Origin: Terriglobia bacterium
GTDB taxonomy: Bacteria; Acidobacteriota; Terriglobia; Terriglobales; Acidobacteriaceae
DNA length: 64,000 nt
Reading direction: 5' to 3'
Assembly: GCA_032252755.1 (NCBI GenBank)
Contig: JAVUPY010000086.1
Location: 1 to 64,000 of the forward strand
Below the pieces are notes generated by a model that was not told the origin of the DNA, made no database searches, and saw nothing but the letters and a program-made list of their open reading frames with translations. The position numbers and the translations under genes are program-made. Shown here piece by piece: positions 59,686 through 64,000 of this stretch (within the stretch, counting starts at the first letter, position 1; every line of letters begins with the position of its first letter).

Positions 59686-60681
59686 CTATGGTTTAGCGTC
59701 CCGCTTTACCAATCTCGCGAGCACCGCCAGCTCTTTCAGGTACTCGCGAATCGGCCGCGCTGGCGTTCCCCAAAAGACTACACCTTTTCCACGAATGACC
59801 TTGTTGCTGGGAATTCCTGCCTGCGCGCCAAGAATGGCTCCCTCCTCGACTGTCACGTGATCGGCAATTCCCACCTGTCCACCGATCAGAACGTTCTTCT
59901 CGATGACCGAGCTTCCGGAAATCCCCGTTTGCGCAGCCGATACCACGTTCTCGCCCAGCCGCACGTTGTGGCCAATGTGGACGAGATTGTCGAGTTTCAC
60001 GCCGTCTGAAAGGATCGTAGCATCCAGCGCGCCTCGATCCACGGTCGCGTTTGCGCCTATCTCGACATCGTTCCCGACTTCCAGTCGCCCAATCTGAGGA
60101 AACTTGTGATAGCGCCCCTGTTCATCCGGCACGAATCCGAAACCATCGCTGCCCAGCACCGCGCCCGCATGAACCGTCACCCGGTCACCAATCTTCGTGT
60201 GCGGATAAACCGTCACCCTCGCTACCAGTTCGCAGTCCTCCCCGATTTCAATATCACCAAGCAGCACGCATCCCGGCCCGATCACCGCGTTGCGACCAAT
60301 CGCCACACGCGGCCCAATGAAAGCCTGTGCCCCAATGCTCACTCCTTCGCCAAGTCTCGCTGAAGAATCCAGGACGGCTGATTTGTGAACACCCGTGCAC
60401 GCTTTCCCTTCCCCTGCGAGCAACGCCCCAGCCTTCGCAAACCCCAGTCGTGGATTCCGAACCACGATCAACGTCCTCCTTTGCAGAGCCTCGACACTCG
60501 CTTCGGCAGTAATCAGTGCCCCTGCCGCACTCCTCCGCCCATCGTCGGCGAACTTGGCATCCTCCACGAACGACAGATCCGTCGCCTGCGCGGCCGCAAG
60601 GCTCGCAACACGCCTGACTTCTTGCCCACCATCCCCGATGACTCTGCCGCCAATCTCCGCAGCAATCTGCGAGACTTTCAT
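59686..60681 (-). CDS. lpxD: UDP-3-O-acylglucosamine N-acyltransferase
   Basis: A 331-residue enzyme adding the second acyl chain in lipid A synthesis. The N-terminal uridine-binding domain (about 1-95) is followed by a left-handed beta-helix of hexapeptide repeats (about 100-290), with the catalytic His region NLVHIGHNVRLGENV. The C-terminal helix GTPARPIREYLKELAVLARL forms the trimer cap. ATG 60681 is chosen, with AAGGGG seven bases upstream. It follows the acyltransferase gene at 60729, a partial lipid A cluster. Confidence 0.95.
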   Translation of the reverse strand: MKVSQIAAEIGGRVIGDGGQEVRRVASLAAAQATDLSFVEDAKFADDGRRSAAGALITAEASVEALQRRTLIVVRNPRLGFAKAGALLAGEGKACTGVHKSAVLDSSARLGEGVSIGAQAFIGPRVAIGRNAVIGPGCVLLGDIEIGEDCELVARVTVYPHTKIGDRVTVHAGAVLGSDGFGFVPDEQGRYHKFPQIGRLEVGNDVEIGANATVDRGALDATILSDGVKLDNLVHIGHNVRLGENVVSAAQTGISGSSVIEKNVLIGGQVGIADHVTVEEGAILGAQAGIPSNKVIRGKGVVFWGTPARPIREYLKELAVLARLVKRDAKP

Positions 60682-60714
60682 CTTCGTGCCCCTTAGTGTC
60701 CTTCGTGGTTTGTC

Positions 60715-60730
60715 TTCCGATCTTCCAATC
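60715..60730. repeat. Octamer pair (TTCCGATC, TTCCAATC) at the lpxL stop
   Basis: Two units whose end overlaps the TGA of the acyltransferase gene (60729-60731). Confidence 0.6.
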
Positions 60731-61628
60731 AGTAAATCGGCCCTTCTCCCGGCGGTCGCGCCTTCCATCGCCGATGCACCCACAGCCACTGGTCCGGGTA
60801 TCGCCGCACGAATTCTTCAATCTTCTTCGTGAACGCCGCCGTATTCGTAATCGCGTCGGCCTCGTCATCTCCTGTGTTTGCCAACGGAATTGGCGGCTCG
60901 AAATGAATACGGTACTTTCGCAGCTCTTTGTCCCAGATGGAGAATGCCGGGACCACTGCCGCACCGGTTCGCAGCGCCACTCGCGCCACACCGCTCGCGG
61001 TACATGCAAGGTGGCCGAAGAAATCCACGAATACTCCCTGCGGCGGCGTCATATTCGTGTCCATCAATATCCCGACCGTCTCGCCCCGCCTCATCGCCCC
61101 AAGCAGCCCGCGCGCGAAGTCGTCCTTCGACATCATGCGGTTTCCATGCAGCGAACGATAGCCGGTCACCAGACGGTCCAGGTAAGGATTGTCCAACTCT
61201 CGCATCATCACGTTAAGCGGATTGCCGTAAACCGAATGCGCGAAGGCGCCGACCTCCCAACCACCGAGGTGCGCCGTCATAAACAGGACGCCCTTGCCGC
61301 GCTCCCGGGCACGCTCAAAATTCTCGAACCCCTCGTAAACCGCAATCCGCTTGACGTTCTCTTTCGTGTACTCGGGGAATTTGGTAAATTCGGCCAGCAG
61401 CCGGCCCAGTGAGGTATACACGCAGCGCAGAATCCGCTTGCGCTCCGGTAGAGGCTTTTCCGGAAACGCCAGTTCGAGGTTGCGCATGCCAACGTGCCAC
61501 AGCCGCCGGTGCAGCAGCCGAATTGTGTGCGCCAGGGCAATCCCCAGCCCGCGCGCAACCGGGCGCGGCAGGATCGCGAATATCCGGACGATCACCCAGA
61601 CCGGAGCATATTCCAGACGATGGCGCAT
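60729..61628 (-). CDS. Lipid A biosynthesis acyltransferase (LpxL/HtrB family)
   Basis: A 299-residue inner-membrane acyltransferase. The catalytic HX4E motif is in MTAHLGGWEVGA. MMRELDNPYLDRLV, MMSKDDFARGLLGAMRRGETVGILMDTNM and the C-terminal YPDQWLWVHRRWK are family signatures. It adds a secondary acyl chain to lipid A. One N-terminal hydrophobic segment (about 10-35) anchors it. It is directly upstream of lpxD. Confidence 0.92.
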   Translation of the reverse strand: MRHRLEYAPVWVIVRIFAILPRPVARGLGIALAHTIRLLHRRLWHVGMRNLELAFPEKPLPERKRILRCVYTSLGRLLAEFTKFPEYTKENVKRIAVYEGFENFERARERGKGVLFMTAHLGGWEVGAFAHSVYGNPLNVMMRELDNPYLDRLVTGYRSLHGNRMMSKDDFARGLLGAMRRGETVGILMDTNMTPPQGVFVDFFGHLACTASGVARVALRTGAAVVPAFSIWDKELRKYRIHFEPPIPLANTGDDEADAITNTAAFTKKIEEFVRRYPDQWLWVHRRWKARPPGEGPIY

Positions 61629-61752
61629 TCTGAGTTCGACGCTATCGTATCAGGCGCCTGCACCAAGAGCACACGCTCAAAGCCCTTCGGGGAGGGCAGC
61701 CTTCCACGCGTGCCGCAAAAAGCGATCCTGAACCTCAGCTGTTGTCCAGTCG

Positions 61753-61791
61753 GACAAAACAATGGGGGCTGCTCTTCAGCGGCCCCCATTG
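61753..61791 (-). terminator. Rho-independent terminator
   Basis: A 14-bp stem (ACAATGGGGGCTGC with its complement, one G-U pair) and a 6-nt loop. On the minus strand it is followed by TTTTG, 47 bases after the SYLF gene. Confidence 0.78.
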
Positions 61792-61837
61792 TCTTGCAGT
61801 GTCTTGTAGTCACTAATTGCTAATGGCGAACAAAATT

Positions 61838-62569
61838 CTACTGCTTCTTCTCCGAACTGGCCGGCTCTGCCGTCTTCGCAGGTGTCGCCGTTACCGCCGC
61901 CGGAGCGTACTTCCGCAGCGCATCTATCCACGGTGATGCCGCCGACGGGATCGGTGTGAACTCGCCCGTCAGTAGTGTCTTGAATGGAACCATGCGGCCG
62001 TAAAACGCTCGCGTATCGTCCTGGTCCTGCTTGATCACCGCGCCATTAAGCGTGATTCCCGCGAACACGCCGCGCGACCGGGAATACGTCAGGACCTCCG
62101 CGCGCATCTTCCAGTCCGTGGCGCCTTCCGCATGGCGTCCGACTGGCCCTGCCGCGACCGACGCATCTGCTCCGAGTTTGAACTTGCTTGAAAGCAGGTC
62201 CTGCATGCCCCGGTCATTCATGATGACCATGATGTAATCCACAGCCTGTCCGCCGATCTGTAAGCCGAAGCTTCCGCCTTCGACACGGAAAAACGCTGGC
62301 GTGCTCCACCCGTTCGCGGTCTTGCAGCTGGCAACGCCCTTCCCATACGCGCCGCCGACGATGAATCCACCCTTCAGCAGCGACGGCACCACCGCCAGGC
62401 ACTTCGCATCGCCCAAAATCTCTTCCGGGATGCCCTTATCTGGCGCCGACATTACGTCGTCCAGAACCTGTGCTGCGCTCTGCAACCGGTCCTTGTCCTT
62501 CTCACGGTCGTCCGCCAACAACGGAATCGCCAGCAGCATCAATAGGAACACAACGAGCAGTTTTCTCAT
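61838..62569 (-). CDS. Secreted SYLF-domain lipid-binding protein (Ysc84-like)
   Basis: A 243-residue exported protein with signal peptide 1-19. The SYLF domain (about 45-215) shows LAVVPSLLKGGFIVGGAYGKGVASC, GGQAVDYIMVIMNDRGMQDLL, ADASVAAGPVGRHAEG and YSRSRGVFAGITLNGAVIKQDQ. SYLF proteins bind phosphoinositides in eukaryotes; in bacteria they occur as envelope proteins of uncertain function. The C-terminus is Ala/Pro/Lys-rich. AGAGG precedes the ATG. Confidence 0.92.
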   Translation of the reverse strand: MRKLLVVFLLMLLAIPLLADDREKDKDRLQSAAQVLDDVMSAPDKGIPEEILGDAKCLAVVPSLLKGGFIVGGAYGKGVASCKTANGWSTPAFFRVEGGSFGLQIGGQAVDYIMVIMNDRGMQDLLSSKFKLGADASVAAGPVGRHAEGATDWKMRAEVLTYSRSRGVFAGITLNGAVIKQDQDDTRAFYGRMVPFKTLLTGEFTPIPSAASPWIDALRKYAPAAVTATPAKTAEPASSEKKQ

Positions 62570-62875
62570 GAAGCCTCTTTCGCAAAGAGTTTAGTCGCCC
62601 TGGTTTCACGACTGATAATACTCGTTCGGATGGAGTCAAAGATGCCCAAGGTTTGCTGCTGTTGAAAACTCAGCGTTTACTGGGTAGGTTCAAGCACGAT
62701 TGGGGTGGTTTTCCCGGAAAAGTGAAAGGGTTGGAATCGGTGACCCTCGTTACCAATCCCAACCCCGTCTCCCAGGTTCTGTGGTAGGTGAAGAGAGTAT
62801 CCACCGAACCAGTAATCCTCACAAGTCACGGCCGGACATTGTACTTTCGCGCCCAGCGCCTCGTCTTAACGTCAC
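62570..62875. other. Intergenic region with an imperfect hairpin
   Basis: A long imperfect stem (62728-62765, arms start GGGTTGG and end CCAACCC, 13 of 16 pairs) lies in the middle. A plus frame at 62700-62969 has no family match. Nothing else is recognised. Confidence 0.5.
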
Positions 62876-63535
62876 CTATTTCGAGATGACCAGCGAATGC
62901 GTAATGGCGTGGACCGAAAGCGCTATCCTGTTCTGCACACCTACCTTACGCATCAATTTTGCAACGTGAGCTTTCACTGTACGCTCTTCAATTCCGAGCG
63001 ATGACCCTATTTCCTTATTTGACCGCCCTGCAACCAGCAGTTCCAGAACCTCTTTTTCGCGGTCGGTGAAAGTTACCCTGCCAGCCGGAAAAATCCGTCC
63101 CGGAGACGCCGTAACGCGCTCAATAAACGTTGACAGCACCCTTCGTGGTGCCCAAACCGAACCCTGGTTCACGATACGGATCGCAGTGGTAAACTCCTGC
63201 GGCGAAGCCGCTTCGTCCACGTAACCCTTGGCTCCGGCTGCCAGCGCCTTCAAAATCGTCTCATCATCGGCGCCCGCTCCGGTTACCAGGATTCGCAGGT
63301 CGGGACGGCTGGCCTTCAGGCTGGCCATCACGTCGAACAGGTTCTGTCCCCCGCGGCTGCCCAGCAGGATCAGGTCGACGTCACTGCGGGTGGCAATCTC
63401 TTGAATGCTGGCAGAGGCCAGTTCGAAATCGGGTTCATCGTCAAAAAGTGCTCGGAATCCGATGAACCGAAGGGGATCGCTCTCAACAACGGCGACGCGG
63501 ATTTTGGGTTTCTTGGCGACAGCTGCTTGTTTCAT
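62876..63535 (-). CDS. LuxR/NarL-type regulator with phospho-Asp lost
   Basis: A 219-residue protein with a receiver fold (10-130) and a LuxR helix-turn-helix (about 150-212: FTDREKEVLELLVAGRSNKE, LGIEERTVKAHVAKLM). The acidic pocket is partly kept (VVESDPL), but the phospho-acceptor is Gly59 (DLILLGSRGG), so it cannot be activated by normal phosphotransfer. It may bind a ligand or protein instead. It is divergent from the pilin-like gene at 63684. Confidence 0.85.
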   Translation of the reverse strand: MKQAAVAKKPKIRVAVVESDPLRFIGFRALFDDEPDFELASASIQEIATRSDVDLILLGSRGGQNLFDVMASLKASRPDLRILVTGAGADDETILKALAAGAKGYVDEAASPQEFTTAIRIVNQGSVWAPRRVLSTFIERVTASPGRIFPAGRVTFTDREKEVLELLVAGRSNKEIGSSLGIEERTVKAHVAKLMRKVGVQNRIALSVHAITHSLVISK

Positions 63536-63629
63536 AACTGGTCATCCTGTGGAACGCTGGTAGCATATGCTGAATTGTCCGGATTGCAAAAGGTACGATG
63601 GCTCAAGGGACACTGGCCATTCGGACTAT

Positions 63630-63643
63630 GTACCTTCGGGTAC
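63630..63643 (+). other. TTCG-loop hairpin in the 5' leader of the pilin-like gene
   Basis: GTACC-TTCG-GGTAC, a stable tetraloop hairpin 40 bases before the start at 63684, in the divergent region with the regulator at 62876. Confidence 0.45.
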
Positions 63644-63683
63644 GCGAACGTACAGCATCTAACTTGCGGGAGAGAGTACCACG

Positions 63684-64000
63684 ATGAAGAAACAAATGCG
63701 CGCTTTTTCAGTAACTCTTTTGATAACAGTCCTCGCCACCCTCGCCGCCGCGCAGATCGGCGCCCCACCTGCTCCCGGCACTCCGTACACGCCCAAGTTC
63801 AAGGGCGATCCCGCACGTTCCGAAAAAGAGGCCCAGGCCCTGGGGTACATGCGCGTGGTGGTCAATGCCGAAAAGAACTATAGCCATAAGCACGGTGGCC
63901 AGTACGCCAGTACGTTACGTGAACTCGTCGGCCAAGGCTCTTTCACCAAGCGGCTCCTGAGTCCGCAGCGCAACGACTACACCGTCAAATTCAGAGGCAC
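63684..64000 (+). CDS. Secreted pilin-like protein (3' end cut by the window)
   Basis: An open frame of 105 codons running off the window end. Residues 1-23 form a signal peptide (VTLLITVLATLAAAQ). The mature part MRVVVNAEKNYSHKHGGQYASTLRELVG, ending near NDYTVKFRG, resembles the helix-then-sheet region of type II/IV pilin-like proteins, where Tyr and Gly follow the first helix, but without a prepilin cleavage site. GGGAGAGAG stands upstream of the ATG. The C-terminus is not visible. Confidence 0.78.
   Translation, partial: MKKQMRAFSVTLLITVLATLAAAQIGAPPAPGTPYTPKFKGDPARSEKEAQALGYMRVVVNAEKNYSHKHGGQYASTLRELVGQGSFTKRLLSPQRNDYTVKFRG

Overview
The window looks like a stretch of chromosome from an Acidobacteriota bacterium, probably class Terriglobia and near Candidatus Koribacter (inference). 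The grounds are moderate-to-high GC, secreted FecR and BON/glycine-zipper proteins of a kind I associate with that group, two-membrane cell-envelope genes (LpxD, LpxL, Lnt, a porin), and many short palindromic intergenic elements. I see no phage, insertion sequence, CRISPR array or rRNA. There is one tRNA gene, Arg(ACG). Almost all genes are ordinary chromosomal genes.

Layout. 1-7.3 kb: O-methyltransferase and UPF0173 hydrolase (minus); a GAF-GAF-phosphatase regulator coupled to lysA (plus). 7.3-13.6 kb (minus): LuxR-type regulator, amidohydrolase, tlyA-nadK, tRNA-Arg, an Mla-type ABC ATPase, mobA. 14.3-21 kb (plus): BON lipoprotein, glycosyltransferase-like protein, prepilin peptidase coupled to a PAS kinase, then an NtrC-type regulator. 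21-29 kb: glgA, ksgA, MEMO1 protein, FecR protein, ruvC, lhgO. 29-35 kb: cstA with a small YbdD/YjiX partner gene overlapping the end of lhgO, Mpo1-like protein, L-lactate dehydrogenase, M1 peptidase. 36-42 kb (minus): an acetate module of porin, DUF485 protein, ActP-type symporter and acetyl-CoA synthetase. 42.5-49.8 kb (plus): a redox module of FNR-like regulator, two doubtful small ORFs, a four-cluster ferredoxin, a HybB/NrfD membrane protein, a histidine kinase with two heme-c-like motifs in its periplasmic domain, an NtrC-type regulator and an archaemetzincin. 50-64 kb: HD hydrolase, cation efflux protein, prfB with the RF2 +1 frameshift site, lnt, APC permease, reductase, MobB-like ATPase, lpxD, lpxL, SYLF protein, LuxR-type regulator, and the start of a secreted pilin-like protein.

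How genes work together. The acetate genes form one transcription unit from outer-membrane entry to acetyl-CoA. The redox module couples its genes by overlaps (4, 14 and 4 bp). It pairs a quinol-type membrane electron-transfer unit lacking a catalytic subunit with a heme-type sensor kinase, so I read it as a sensing circuit and the best candidate for an undescribed system.

The other striking signal is not a gene. Short palindromes (four families) and degenerate 7-8 bp tandem arrays sit repeatedly at, or a few bases after, stop codons. In several cases they supply the stop codon, and one palindrome family has entered the coding sequence of tlyA and a cation efflux gene.
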